This document shows positions 22,981 through 37,800 of a stretch of DNA of 64,000 bases, piece after piece. This DNA comes from Odiellus spinosus. Taxonomy: Eukaryota; Arthropoda; Arachnida; Opiliones; Phalangiidae. The notes beneath the pieces were generated by a model. That model saw only the letters and a program-made list of their open reading frames with translations, was not told the origin of the DNA and searched no databases. A program made the translations under genes and the position numbers. The stretch lies in contig CAWUCO010000268.1 of the NCBI GenBank assembly GCA_963920705.1, positions 1,798,001 through 1,862,000 on the forward strand. The letters run 5' to 3'. How positions within the stretch are numbered: position 1 is the stretch's first letter; the number at the start of each line of letters is the position of its first letter.

Positions 22981-24897
22981 GTGTCCATTTGAATCCAATA
23001 ATCTTGGATTTTTAAGTGTTTTTGCTTTATTTTAACCAATTTTATATTTGTCACAATTTTGCAATTTAGACAAAACCAAAGTCATTCGAAAGAGCAATTA
23101 ATGGACAGTCTAGATAATAAGAGTTTTAGAAAAAATCCGTTGAAAAACAAGAAAAATATGGCCAATTCAAGAAATCATAGAATATCAAAATATTCAAATT
23201 TCAGATTTTCAAAATTCGCTTTTTGATATTAGATGTTTTTTGAATTGGCTATATTTTCCATGTTTTTCAACGGATTTTCCAAAACTCTTGTTTTTTAGAT
23301 AGACCAATATTTGCTCTTTCGAGTAGTCTTAATTTTGTCTAAATCGCTTAAAAATCAAAAGTTTTGTGTCCATTTGAATCCAATAATCTTGGATTTTTAA
23401 GTGTTTTTGCTTAATTTTAACCAAGTTTATATTTGTCACAATTTTGCAATTTAGACAAAACCAAAGTCATTCGAAAGAGCAATTAATGGACAGTCTAAAT
23501 AATAAGAGTTTTCAAAAATCCGTTGAAAAACAAGAAAAATATGGCCAATTCAAGAAATCATAGAATATCAAAATAGTCAAATTTCAGATTTTCAAAATTC
23601 GCTTTTTGATATTAGATGTTTTTTGAATTGTCCATATTTTCCATGTTTTTCAACGGATTTTCCAAAACTCTTGATTTTTAGATAGACCAATATTTGCTCT
23701 TTCAAATATTCTTAATTTTGTCTAAATCGCTTAAAAATCAAAAGTTTTGTGTCCATTTGAATCCAATAATCTTGGATTTTTAAGTGTTTTTGCTTAATTT
23801 TAACCAATTTTATATTTGTCACAATTTTGCAATTTAGACAAAACCAAAGTCATTCGAAAGAGCAATTAATGGACAGTCTAAATAACAAGAGTTTTCAAAA
23901 ATCCGTTGAAAATCAAGAAAAATATGGCCAATTCAAGAAATCATAGAATATTAAAATAGTCAAATTTCAGATTTTCAAAATTCGCTTTTTGATATTAGAT
24001 GTTTTTTGAATTGTCCATATTTTCCATGTTTTTCAAGGGATTTTCCAAAACTCTTGTTTTTTAGATAGACCAATAATTGCTCTTTCGAGTGGTTTTAATT
24101 TTGTCTAAATCGCTTAAAAATCAAAAGTTTTGTGTCCATTTGAATCCAATAATCTTTGATTTTTAAGTGTTTTTGCTTTATTTTAACCAATTTTATATTT
24201 GTCACAATTTTGCAATTTAGACAAAACCAAAGACATTCGAAAGAGCAATTAATGGACAGTCTAAATAATAAGAGTTTTCAAAAATCCGTTGAAAAACAAG
24301 AAAAATATGGCCAATTCAAGAAATCATAGAATATCAAAATAGTCAAATTTCAGATTTTCAAAATTCGCTTTTTGATATTAGATGTTTTTTGAATTGTCCA
24401 TATTTTCCATGTTTTTCAACGGATTTTCCAAAACTCTTGATTTTTAGATAGACCAATATTTGCTCTTTCAAATAGTCTTAATTTTGTCTAAATCGCTTAA
24501 AAATCAAAAGTTTTGTGTCCATTTGAATCCAATAATCTTGGATTTTTAAGTGTTTTTGCTTTATTTTAACCAATTTTATATTTGTCACAATTTTGCAATT
24601 TAGACAAAACCAAAGTCATTCGAAAGAGCAATTAATGGACAGTCTAAATAACAAGAGTTTTCAAAAATCCGTTGAAAAACAAGAAAAATATGGCCAATTC
24701 AAGAAATCATACAATATCAAAATAGTCAAATTTCAGATTTTCAAAATTCGCTTTTTGTTATTAGATGCTTTTTGAATTGTCCATATTTTCCATGTTTTTC
24801 AACGGATTTTCCAAAACTCTTGATTTTCAGATAGACCAATATTTGCTCTTTCGAGTGGTCTTAATTTTGTCTAAATCGCTTAAAAATCAAAAGTTTT
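22981..24897 (+). repeat. Mosaic stretch of five monomers
   Basis: Monomers carry TAGATAATAAG with ATATTCAAATT (22981), CAAGTTTA (23366), GTTGAAAATCAAG with CAAGGG (23749), AATCTTTGAT with AAAGACATT (24132) and GTTATTAGATGC (24515). One copy has a private 2-bp insertion, GAGTTTTAGAAAAAATCC, at 23121-23138. Confidence 0.75.
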
Positions 24898-27800
24898 GTG
24901 TCCATTTGAATCCAATAATCTTGGATTTTTAAGTGTTTTTGCTTAATTTTAACCAATTTCATATTGGTCACAATTTTGCAATTTAGACAAAACCAAAGTC
25001 ATTCGAAAGAGCAATTAATGGACAGTCTAAATAATAAGAGTTTTCAAAAATCCGTTGAAAAACAAGAAAAATATGGCCAATTCAAGAAATCATAGAATAT
25101 CAAAATAGTCAAATTTCAGATTTTCAAAATTCGCTTTTTGATATTAGATGTTTTTTGAATTGGCTATATTTTCCATGTTTTTCAACGGATTTTCCAAAAC
25201 TCTTGTTTTTTAGATAGACCAATATTTGCTCTTTCGAGTAGTCTTAATTTTGTCTAAATCGGTTAAAAATCAAAAGTTTTGTGTCCATTTGAATCCAATA
25301 ATCTTGGATTTTTAAGTGTTTTTGCTTAATTTTAACCAAGTTTATATTTGTCACAATTTTGCAATTTAGACAAAACCAAAGTCATTCGAAAGAGCAATTA
25401 ATGGACAGTCTAAATAATAAGAATTTTTTAAAAATCCGTTGAAAAACAAGAAAAATATGGCCAATTCAAGAAACCATACAATATCAAAATAGTCAAATTT
25501 CAGATTTTCAAAATTCGCTTTTTGATATTAGATGTTTTTTGAATTGGCTATATTTTCCATGTTTTTCAACGGATTTTCCAAAACTCTTGTTTTTTAGATA
25601 GACCAATATTTGCTCTTTCGAGTAGTCTTAATTTTGTCTAAATCGGTTAAAAATCAAAAGTTTTGTGTCCATTTGAATCCAATAATCTTGGATTTTTAAG
25701 TGTTTTTGCTTAATTTTAACCAATTTTATATTTGTCACAATTTTGCAATTTAGACAAAACCAAAGTCATTCGAAAGAGCAATTAATGGACAGTCTAAATA
25801 ATAAGAATTTTTTAAAAATCCGTTGAAAAACAAGAAAAATATGGCCAATTCAAGAAACCATACAATATCAAAATAGTCAAAATTCAGATTTTCAAAATTC
25901 GCTTTTTGTTATTAGATGCTTTTTGAATTGTCCATATTTTCCATGTTTTTCAACGGATTTTCCAAAACTCTTGATTTTCAGATAGACCAATATTTGCTCT
26001 TTCGAGTGGTCTTAATTTTGTCTAAATCGCTTAAAAATCAAAAGTTTTGTGTCCATTTGAATCCAATAATCTTGGATTTTTAAGTGTTTTTGCTTAATTT
26101 TAACCAATTTCATATTGGTCACAATTTTGCAATTTAGACAAAACCAAAGTCATTCGAAAGAGCAATTAATGGACAGTCTAAATAATAAGAGTTTTCAAAA
26201 ATCCGTTGAAAAACAAGAAAAATATGGCCAATTCAAGAAATCATAGAATATGAAAATAGTCAAATTTCAGATTTTCAAAATTCGCTTTTTTATATTAGAT
26301 GTTTTTTGAATTGGCTATATTTTCCATGTTTTTCAACGGATTTTCCAAAACTCTTGTTTTTTAGATAGACCAATATTTGCTCTTTCGAGTAGTCTTAATT
26401 TTGTCTAAATCGGTTAAAAATCAAAAGTTTTGTGTCCATTTGAATCCAATAATCTTGGATTTTTAAGTGTTTTTGCTTAATTTTAACCAAGTTTATATTT
26501 GTCACAATTTTGCAATTTAGACAAAACCAAAGTCATTCGAAAGAGCAATTAATGGACAGTCTAAATAATAAGAATTTTTTAAAAATCCGTTGAAAAACAA
26601 GAAAAATATGGCCAATTCAAGAAACCATACAATATCAAAATAGTCAAATTTCAGATTTTCAAAATTCGCTTTTTGATATTAGATGTTTTTTGAATTGGCT
26701 ATATTTTCCATGTTTTTCAACGGATTTTCCAAAACTCTTGTTTTTTAGATAGACCAATATTTGCTCTTTCGAGTAGTCTTAATTTTGTCTAAATCGGTTA
26801 AAAATCAAAAGTTTTGTGTCCATTTGAATCCAATAATCTTGGATTTTTAAGTGTTTTTGCTTAATTTTAACCAAGTTTATATTTGTCACAATTTTGCAAT
26901 TTAGACAAAACCAAAGTCATTCGAAAGAGCAATTAATGGACAGTCTAAATAATAAGAATTTTTTAAAAATCCGTTGAAAAACAAGAAAAATATGGCCAAT
27001 TCAAGAAACCATACAATATCAAAATAGTCAAATTTCAGATTTTCAAAATTCGCTTTTTGATATTAGATGTTTTTTGAATTGGCTATATTTTCCATGTTTT
27101 TCAACGGATTTTCCAAAACTCTTGTTTTTTAGATAGACCAATATTTGCTCTTTCGAGTAGTCTTAATTTTGTCTAAATCGGTTAAAAATCAAAAGTTTTG
27201 TGTCCATTTGAATCCAATAATCTTGGATTTTTAAGTGTTTTTGCTTAATTTTAACCAATTTTATATTTGTCACAATTTTGCAATTTAGACAAAACCAAAG
27301 TCATTCGAAAGAGCAATTAATGGACAGTCTAAATAATAAGAATTTTTTAAAAATCCGTTGAAAAACAAGAAAAATATGGCCAATTCAAGAAACCATACAA
27401 TATCAAAATAGTCAAATTTCAGATTTTCAAAATTCGCTTTTTGATATTAGATGTTTTTTGAATTGGCTATATTTTCCATGTTTTTCAACGGATTTTCCAA
27501 AACTCTTGTTTTTTAGATAGACCAATATTTGCTCTTTCGAGTAGTCTTAATTTTGTCTAAATCGGTTAAAAATCAAAAGTTTTGTGTCCATTTGAATCCA
27601 ATAATCTTGGATTTTTAAGTGTTTTTGCTTAATTTTAACCAAGTTTATATTTGTCACAATTTTGCAATTTAGACAAAACCAAAGTCATTCGAAAGAGCAA
27701 TTAATGGACAGTCTAAATAATAAGAATTTTTTAAAAATCCGTTGAAAAACAAGAAAAATATGGCCAATTCAAGAAACCATACAATATCAAAATAGTCAAA

Positions 27801-30269
27801 TTTCAGATTTTCAAAATTCGCTTTTTGATATTAGATGCTTTTTGAATTGTCCATATTTTCCATGTTTTTCAACGGATTTTCCAAAACTCTTGATTTTCAG
27901 ATAGACCAATATTTGCTCTTTCGAGTGGTCTTAATTTTGTCTAAATCGCTTAAAAATCAAAAGTTTTGTGTCCATTTGAATCCAATAATCTTGGATTTTT
28001 AAGTGTTTTTGCTTAATTTTAACCAATTTCATATTGGTCACAATTTTGCAATTTAGACAAAACCAAAGTCATTCGAAAGAGCAATTAATGGACAGTCTAA
28101 ATAATAAGAGTTTTCAAAAATCCGTTGAAAAACAAGAAAAATATGGCCAATTCAAGAAATCATAGAATATGAAAATAGTCAAATTTCAGATTTTCAAAAT
28201 TCGCTTTTTTATATTAGATGTTTTTTGAATTGGCTATATTTTCCATGTTTTTCAACGGATTTTCCAAAACTCTTGTTTTTTAGATAGACCAATATTTGCT
28301 CTTTCGAGTAGTCTTAATTTTGTCTAAATCGGTTAAAAATCAAAAGTTTTGTGTCCATTTGAATCCAATAATCTTGGATTTTTAAGTGTTTTTGCTTAAT
28401 TTTAACCAAGTTTATATTTGTCACAATTTTGCAATTTAGACAAAACCAAAGTCATTCGAAAGAGCAATTAATGGACAGTCTAAATAATAAGAATTTTTTA
28501 AAAATCCGTTGAAAAACAAGAAAAATATGGCCAATTCAAGAAACCATACAATATCAAAATAGTCAAATTTCAGATTTTCAAAATTCGCTTTTTGATATTA
28601 GATGTTTTTTGAATTGGCTATATTTTCCATGTTTTTCAACGGATTTTCCAAAACTCTTGTTTTTTAGATAGACCAATATTTGCTCTTTCGAGTAGTCTTA
28701 ATTTTGTCTAAATCGGTTAAAAATCAAAAGTTTTGTGTCCATTTGAATCCAATAATCTTGGATTTTTAAGTGTTTTTGCTTAATTTTAACCAAGTTTATA
28801 TTTGTCACAATTTTGCAATTTAGACAAAACCAAAGTCATTCGAAAGAGCAATTAATGGACAGTCTAAATAATAAGAATTTTTTAAAAATCCGTTGAAAAA
28901 CAAGAAAAATATGGCCAATTCAAGAAACCATACAATATCAAAATAGTCAAATTTCAGATTTTCAAAATTCGCTTTTTGATATTAGATGTTTTTTGAATTG
29001 GCTATATTTTCCATGTTTTTCAACGGATTTTCCAAAACTCTTGTTTTTTAGATAGACCAATATTTGCTCTTTCGAGTAGTCTTAATTTTGTCTAAATCGG
29101 TTAAAAATCAAAAGTTTTGTGTCCATTTGAATCCAATAATCTTGGATTTTTAAGTGTTTTTGCTTAATTTTAACCAATTTTATATTTGTCACAATTTTGC
29201 AATTTAGACAAAACCAAAGTCATTCGAAAGAGCAATTAATGGACAGTCTAAATAATAAGAATTTTTTAAAAATCCGTTGAAAAACAAGAAAAATATGGCC
29301 AATTCAAGAAACCATACAATATCAAAATAGTCAAATTTCAGATTTTCAAAATTCGCTTTTTGTTATTAGATGCTTTTTGAATTGTCCATATTTTCCATGT
29401 TTTTCAACGGATTTTCCAAAACTCTTGATTTTCAGAAAGACCAATATTTGCTCTTTCGAGTGGTCTTAATTTTGTCTAAATCGCTTAAAAATCAAAAGTT
29501 TTGTGTCCATTTGAATCCAATAATCTTGGATTTTTAAGTGTTTTTGCTTAATTTTAACCAATTTCATATTGGTCACAATTTTGCAATTTAGACAAAACCA
29601 AAGTCATTCGAAAGAGCAATTAATGGACAGCCTAAATAATAAGAGTTTTCAAAAATCCGTTGAAAAACAAGAAAAATATGGCCAATTCAAGAAATCATAG
29701 AATATGAAAATAGTCAAATTTCAGATTTTCAAAATTCGCTTTTTGATATTAGATGTTTTTTGAATTGGCTATATTTTCCATGTTTTTCAACGGATTTTCC
29801 AAAACTCTTGTTTTTTAGATAGACCAATATTTGCTCTTTCGAGTAGTCTTAATTTTGTCTAAATCGGTTAAAAATCAAAAGTTTTGTGTCCATTTGAATC
29901 CAATAATCTTGGATTTTTAAGTGTTTTTGCTTAATTTTAACCAAGTTTATATTTGTCACAATTTTGCAATTTAGACAAAACCAAAGTCATTCGAAAGAGC
30001 AATTAATGGACAGTCTAAATAATAAGAATTTTTTAAAAATCCGTTGAAAAACAAGAAAAATATGGCCAATTCAAGAAACCATACAATATCAAAATAGTCA
30101 AATTTCAGATTTTCAAAATTCGCTTTTTGATATTAGATGTTTTTTGAATTGGCTATATTTTCCATGTTTTTCAACGGATTTTCCAAAACTCTTGTTTTTT
30201 AGATAGACCAATATTTGCTCTTTCGAGTAGTCTTAATTTTGTCTAAATCGGTTAAAAATCAAAAGTTTT
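24898..30269 (+). repeat. HOR with variable internal copy number (3-, 5-, 4- and 3-monomer units)
   Basis: Each unit starts with a TTCATATTGG monomer; the C falls at 24960, 26111, 28030 and 29565, giving unit lengths of 1151, 1919 and 1535 bp. It continues with monomers of one type (mostly CAAGTTTA, AAGAATTTTTT, CCATACAAT, TTGGCTATATT, TCGGTTAAAAATC). In the first three units it closes with a monomer ending GATGCTTTTTG / GATTTTCAG / TCGAGTGG / TCGCTT; the fourth ends at about 30269 in a different type (TTCAAATAG). The units have about 1, 3, 2 and 1 internal monomers. Confidence 0.88.
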
Positions 30270-31802
30270 GTGTCCATTTGAATCCAATAATCTTGGATTT
30301 TTAAGTGTTTTTGCTTAATTTTAACCAATTTTATATTTGTCACAATTTTGCAATTTAGACAAAACCAAAGTCATTCGAAAGAGCAATTAATGGACAGTCT
30401 AAATAATAAGAATTTTTTAAAAATCCGTTGAAAAACAAGAAAAATATGGCCAATTCAAGAAACCATACAATATCAAAATAGTCAAATTTCAGATTTTCAA
30501 AATTCGCTTTTTGATATTAGATGTTTTTTGAATTGTCCATATTTTCCATGTTTTTCAACGGATTTTCCAAAACTCTTGTTTTTTAGATAGACCAATATTT
30601 GCTCTTTCAAATAGTCTTAATTTTGTCTAAATCGCTTAAAAATCAAAAGTTTTGTGTCCATTTGAATCCAATAATCTTGGATTTTTAAGTGTTTTTGCTT
30701 TATTTTAACCAATTTTATATTTGTCACAATTTTGCAATTTAGACAAAACCAAAGTCATTCGAAAGAGCAATTAATGGACAGTCTAAATAACAAGAGTTTT
30801 CAAAAATCCGTTGAAAAACAAGAAAAATATGGCCAATTCAAGAAATCATACAATATCAAAATAGTCAAATTTCAGATTTTAAAAATTCGCTTTTTGATAT
30901 TAGATGTTTTTTGAATTGTCCATATTTTCCATGTTTTTCAACGGATTTTCCAAAACTCTTGTTTTTTAGATAGACCAATATTTGCTCTTTCGAGTGGTCT
31001 TAATTTTGTCTAAATCGCTTAAAAATCAAAAGTTTTGTGTCCATTTGAATCCAATAATCTTGGATTTTTAAGTGTTTTTGCTTAATTTTAACCAATTTTA
31101 TATTTGTCACAATTTTGCAATTTAGACAAAACCAAAGTCATTCGAAAGAGCAATTAATGGACAGTCTAAATAATAAGAGTTTTCAAAAATCTGTTGAAAA
31201 ACAAGAAAAATATGGCCAATTCAAGAAATCATAGAATATCAAAATAGTCAAATTTCAGATTTTCAAAATTCGCTTTTCGATATTAGATGCTTTTTGAATT
31301 GTCCATATTTTCCATGTTTTTCAACGGATTTTCCAAAACTCTTGATTTTCAGATAGACCAATATTTGCTCTTTCGAGTGGTCTTAATTTTGTCTAAATCG
31401 CTTAAAAATCAAAAGTTTTGTGTCCATTTGAATCCAATAATCTTGGATTTTTAAGTGTTTTTGCTTAATTTTAACCAATTTTATATTTGTCACAATTTTG
31501 CAATTTAGACAAAACCAAAGTCATTCGAAAGAGCAATTAATGGACAGTCTAAATAATAAGAGTTTTCAAAAATCCGTTGAAAAACAAGAAAAATATGGCC
31601 AATTCAAGAAATCATAGAATATCAAAATAGTCAAATTTCAGATTTTCAAAATTCGCTTTTTGATATTAGATGCTTTTTGAATTGTCCATATTTTCCATGT
31701 TTTTCAACGGATTTTCCAAAACTCTTGATTTTCAGATAGACCAATATTTGCTCTTTCGAGTGGTCTTAATTTTGTCTAAATCGCTTAAAAATCAAAAGTT
31801 TT
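30270..31802 (+). repeat. Four monomers linking two HOR domains
   Basis: This is the counterpart of 19915-21830 with one monomer fewer. It holds a CATACAAT / TTTTAAAAATT monomer at 30654, a private CTGTTGAAA and CGCTTTTCGATATT monomer at 31037, and a plain CATAGAAT / GATGC monomer. Confidence 0.75.
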
Positions 31803-34800
31803 GTGTCCATTTGAATCCAATAATCTTGGATTTTTAAGTGTTTTTGCTTTATTTTAACCAATTTTATATTTGTCACAATTTTTCAATTTAGACAAAACCA
31901 AAGACATTCGAAAGAACAATTAATGGACAGTCTAAATAATAAGAGTTTTCAAAAATCCGTTGAAAAACAAGAAAAATATGGCCAATTCAAGAAATCATAG
32001 AATATCAAAATAGTCAAATTTCAGATTTTCAAAATTCGCTTTTTGATATTAGATGTTTTTTGAATTGTCCATATTTTCCATGTTTTTCAACGGATTTTCC
32101 AAAACTCTTGATTTTTAGATAGACCAATATTTGCTCTTTCAAATAGTCTTAATTTTGTCTAAATCGCTTAAAAATCAAAAGTTTTGTGTCCATTTGAATT
32201 CAATAATCTTGGATTTTTAAGTGTTTTTGCTTAATTTTAACCAATTTTATATTTGTCACAATTTTGCAATTTAGACAAAACCAAAGTCATTCGAAAGAGC
32301 AATTAATGGACAGTCTAAATAATAAGAATTTTTTAAAAATCCGTTGAAAAACAAGAAAAATATGGCCAATTCAAGAAACCATACAATATCAAAATAGTCA
32401 AATTTCAGATTTTCAAAATTCGCTTTTTGATATTAGATGTTTTTTGAATTGTCCATATTTTCCATGTTTTTCAACGGATTTTCCAAAACTCTTGTTTTTT
32501 AGATAGACCAATATTTGCTCTTTCGAATAGTCTTAATTTTGTCTAAATCGCTTAAAAATCAAAAGTTTTGTGTCCATTTGAATCCAATAATCTTGGATTT
32601 TTAAGTGTTTTTGCTTTATTTTAACCAATTTTATATTTGTCACAATTTTGCAATTTAGACAAAACCAAAGTCATTCGAAAGAGCAATTAATGGACAGTCT
32701 AAATAACAAGAGTTTTCAAAAATCCGTTGAAAAACAAGAAAAATATGGCCAATTCAAGAAATCATAGAATATTAAAATAGTCAAATTTCAGATTTTCAAA
32801 ATTCGCTTTTTGATATTAGATGTTTTTTGAATTGTCCATATTTTCCATGTTTTTCAACGGATTTTTGAAAACTCTTGATTTTCAGATAGACCAATATTTG
32901 CTCTTTCGAGTGGTCTTAATTTTGTCTAAATCGCTTAAAAATCAAAAGTTTTGTGTCCATTTGAATCCAATAATCTTGGATTTTTAAGTGTTTTTGCTTT
33001 ATTTTAACCAATTTTATATTTGTCACAATTTTGCAATTTAGACAAAACCAAAGACATTCGAAAGAACAATTAATGGACAGTCTAAATAATAAGAGTTTTC
33101 AAAAATCCGTTGAAAAACAAGAAAAATATGGCCAATTCAAGAAATCATAGAATATCAAAATAGTCAAATTTCAGATTTTCAAAATTCGCTTTTTGATATT
33201 AGATGTTTTTTGAATTGTCCATATTTTCCATGTTTTTCAACGGATTTTCCAAAACTCTTGATTTTTAGATAGACCAATATTTGCTCTTTCAAATAGTCTT
33301 AATTTTGTCTAAATCGCTTAAAAATCAAAAGTTTTGTGTCCATTTGAACTCAATAATCTTGGATTTTTAAGTGTTTTTGCTTAATTTTAACCAATTTTAT
33401 ATTTGTCACAATTTTGCAATTTAGACAAAACCAAAGTCATTCGAAAGAGCAATTAATGGACAGTCTAAATAATAAGAGTTTTCAAAAATCCGTTGAAAAA
33501 CAAGAAAAATATGGCCAATTCAAGAAATCATAGAATATCAAAATAGTCAAATTTCAGATTTTCAAAATTCGCTTTTTGATATTAGATGCTTTTTGAATTG
33601 TCCATATTTTCCATGTTTTTCAACGGATTTTCCAAAACTCTTGATTTTCAGATAGACCAATATTTGCTCTTTCGAGTGGTCTTAATTTTGTCTAAATCGC
33701 TTAAAAATCAAAAGTTTTGTGTCCATTTGAATCCAATAATCTTGGATTTTTAAGTGTTTTTGCTTTATTTTAACCAATTTTATATTTGTCACAATTTTTC
33801 AATTTAGACAAAACCAAAGACATTCGAAAGAACAATTAATGGACAGTCTAAATAATAAGAGTTTTCAAAAATCCGTTGAAAAACAAGAAAAATATGGCCA
33901 ATTCAAGAAATCATAGAATATCAAAATAGTCAAATTTCAGATTTTCAAAATTCGCTTTTTGATATTAGATGTTTTTTGAATTGTCCATATTTTCCATGTT
34001 TTTCAACGGATTTTCCAAAACTCTTGATTTTTAGATAGACCAATATTTGCTCTTTCAAATAGTCTTAATTTTGTCTAAATCGCTTAAAAATCAAAAGTTT
34101 TGTGTCCATTTGAATTCAATAATCTTGGATTTTTAAGTGTTTTTGCTTAATTTTAACCAATTTTATATTTGTCACAATTTTGCAATTTAGACAAAACCAA
34201 AGACATTCGAAAGAGCAATTAATGGACAGTCTAAATAATAAGAATTTTTTAAAAATCCGTTGAAAAACAAGAAAAATATGGCCAATTCAAGAAACCATAC
34301 AATATCAAAATAGTCAAATTTCAGATTTTCAAAATTCGCTTTTTGATATTAGATGTTTTTTGAATTGTCCATATTTTCCATGTTTTTCAACGGATTTTCC
34401 AAAACTCTTGTTTTTTAGATAGACCAATATTTGCTCTTTCGAATAGTCTTAATTTTGTCTAAATCGCTTAAAAATCAAAAGTTTTGTGTCCATTTGAATC
34501 CAATAATCTTGGATTTTTAAGTGTTTTTGCTTTATTTTAACCAATTTTATATTTGTCACAATTTTGCAATTTAGACAAAACCAAAGTCATTCGAAAGAGC
34601 AATTAATGGACAGTCTAAATAACAAGAGTTTTCAAAAATCCGTTGAAAAACAAGAAAAATATGGCCAATTCAAGAAATCATAGAATATTAAAATAGTCAA
34701 ATTTCAGATTTTCAAAATTCGCTTTTTGATATTAGATGTTTTTTGAATTGTCCATATTTTCCATGTTTTTCAACGGATTTTTGAAAACTCTTGATTTTCA

Positions 34801-37800
34801 GATAGACCAATATTTGCTCTTTCGAGTGGTCTTAATTTTGTCTAAATCGCTTAAAAATCAAAAGTTTTGTGTCCATTTGAATCCAATAATCTTGGATTTT
34901 TAAGTGTTTTTGCTTTATTTTAACCAATTTTATATTTGTCACAATTTTGCAATTTAGACAAAACCAAAGACATTCGAAAGAACAATTAATGGACAGTCTA
35001 AATAATAAGAGTTTTCAAAAATCCGTTGAAAAACAAGAAAAATATGGCCAATTCAAGAAATCATAGAATATCAAAATAGTCAAATTTCAGATTTTCAAAA
35101 TTCGCTTTTTGATATTAGATGTTTTTTGAATTGTCCATATTTTCCATGTTTTTCAACGGATTTTCCAAAACTCTTGATTTTTAGATAGACCAATATTTGC
35201 TCTTTCAAATAGTCTTAATTTTGTCTAAATCGCTTAAAAATCAAAAGTTTTGTGTCCATTTGAATTCAATAATCTTGGATTTTTAAGTGTTTTTGCTTAA
35301 TTTTAACCAATTTTATATTTGTCACAATTTTGCAATTTAGACAAAACCAAAGTCATTCGAAAGAGCAATTAATGGACAGTCTAAATAATAAGAATTTTTT
35401 AAAAATCCGTTGAAAAACAAGAAAAATATGGCCAATTCAAGAAACCATACAATATCAAAATAGTCAAATTTCAGATTTTCAAAATTCGCTTTTTGATATT
35501 AGATGTTTTTTGAATTGTCCATATTTTCCATGTTTTTCAACGGATTTTCCAAAACTCTTGTTTTTTAGATAGACCAATATTTGCTCTTTCGAATAGTCTT
35601 AATTTTGTCTAAATCGCTTAAAAATCAAAAGTTTTGTGTCCATTTGAATCCAATAATCTTGGATTTTTAAGTGTTTTTGCTTTATTTTAACCAATTTTAT
35701 ATTTGTCACAATTTTGCAATTTAGACAAAACCAAAGTCATTCGAAAGAGCAATTAATGGACAGTCTAAATAACAAGAGTTTTCAAAAATCCGTTGAAAAA
35801 CAAGAAAAATATGGCCAATTCAAGAAATCATAGAATATTAAAATAGTCAAATTTCAGATTTTCAAAATTCGCTTTTTGATATTAGATGTTTTTTGAATTG
35901 TCCATATTTTCCATGTTTTTCAACGGATTTTTGAAAACTCTTGATTTTCAGATAGACCAATATTTGCTCTTTCGAGTGGTCTTAATTTTGTCTAAATCGC
36001 TTAAAAATCAAAAGTTTTGTGTCCATTTGAATCCAATAATCTTGGATTTTTAAGTGTTTTTGCTTTATTTTAACCAATTTTATATTTGTCACAATTTTGC
36101 AATTTAGACAAAACCAAAGACATTCGAAAGAACAATTAATGGACAGTCTAAATAATAAGAGTTTTCAAAAATCCGTTGAAAAACAAGAAAAATATGGCCA
36201 ATTCAAGAAATCATAGAATATCAAAATAGTCAAATTTCAGATTTTCAAAATTCGCTTTTTGATATTAGATGTTTTTTGAATTGTCCATATTTTCCATGTT
36301 TTTCAACGGATTTTCCAAAACTCTTGATTTTTAGATAGACCAATATTTGCTCTTTCAAATAGTCTTAATTTTGTCTAAATCGCTTAAAAATCAAAAGTTT
36401 TGTGTCCATTTGAACTCAATAATCTTGGATTTTTAAGTGTTTTTGCTTAATTTTAACCAATTTTATATTTGTCACAATTTTGCAATTTAGACAAAACCAA
36501 AGTCATTCGAAAGAGCAATTAATGGACAGTCTAAATAATAAGAATTTTTTAAAAATCCGTTGAAAAACAAGAAAAATATGGCCAATTCAAGAAACCATAC
36601 AATATCAAAATAGTCAAATTTCAGATTTTCAAAATTCGCTTTTTGATATTAGATGTTTTTTGAATTGTCCATATTTTCCATGTTTTTCAACGGATTTTCC
36701 AAAACTCTTGTTTTTTAGATAGACCAATACTTGCTCTTTCGAATAGTCTTAATTTTGTCTAAATCGCTTAAAAATCAAAAGTTTTGTGTCCATTTGAATC
36801 CAATAATCTTGGATTTTTAAGTGTTTTTGCTTTATTTTAACCAATTTTATATTTGTCACAATTTTGCAATTTAGACAAAACCAAAGTCATTCGAAAGAGC
36901 AATTAATGGACAGTCTAAATAACAAGAGTTTTCAAAAATCCGTTGAAAAACAAGAAAAATATGGCCAATTCAAGAAATCATAGAATATTAAAATAGTCAA
37001 ATTTCAGATTTTCAAAATTCGCTTTTTGATATTAGATGTTTTTTGAATTGTCCATATTTTCCATGTTTTTCAACGGATTTTTGAAAACTCTTGATTTTCA
37101 GATAGACCAATATTTGCTCTTTCGAGTGGTCTTAATTTTGTCTAAATCGCTTAAAAATCAAAAGTTTTGTGTCCATTTGAATCCAATAATCTTGGATTTT
37201 TAAGTGTTTTTGCTTTATTTTAACCAATTTTATATTTGTCACAATTTTGCAATTTAGACAAAACCAAAGTCATTCGAAAGAGCAATTAATGGACAGTCTA
37301 GATAATAAGAGTTTTCAAAAATCCGTTGAAAAACAAGAAAAATATGGCCAATTCAAGAAATCATAGAATATCAAAATATTCAAATTTCAGATTTTCAAAA
37401 TTCGCTTTTTGATATTAGATGTTTTTTGAATTGTCCATATTTTAAATGTTTTTCAACGGATTTTCCAAAACTCTTGATTTTCAGATAGACCAATATTTGC
37501 TCTTTCGAATAGTCTTAATTTTGTCTAAATCGCTTAAAAATCAAAAGTTTTGTGTCCATTTGAACTCAATAATCTTGGATTTTTAAGTGTTTTTGCTTAA
37601 TTTTAACCAATTTTATATTTGTCACAATTTTGCAATTTAGACAAAACCAAAGTCATTCGAAAGAGCAATTAATGGACAGTCTAAATAACAAGAGTTTTCA
37701 AAAATCCGTTGAAAAACAAGAAAAATATGGCCAATTCAAGAAATCATAGAATATCAAAATAGTCAAATTTCAGATTTTCAAAATTCGCTTTTTGATATTA

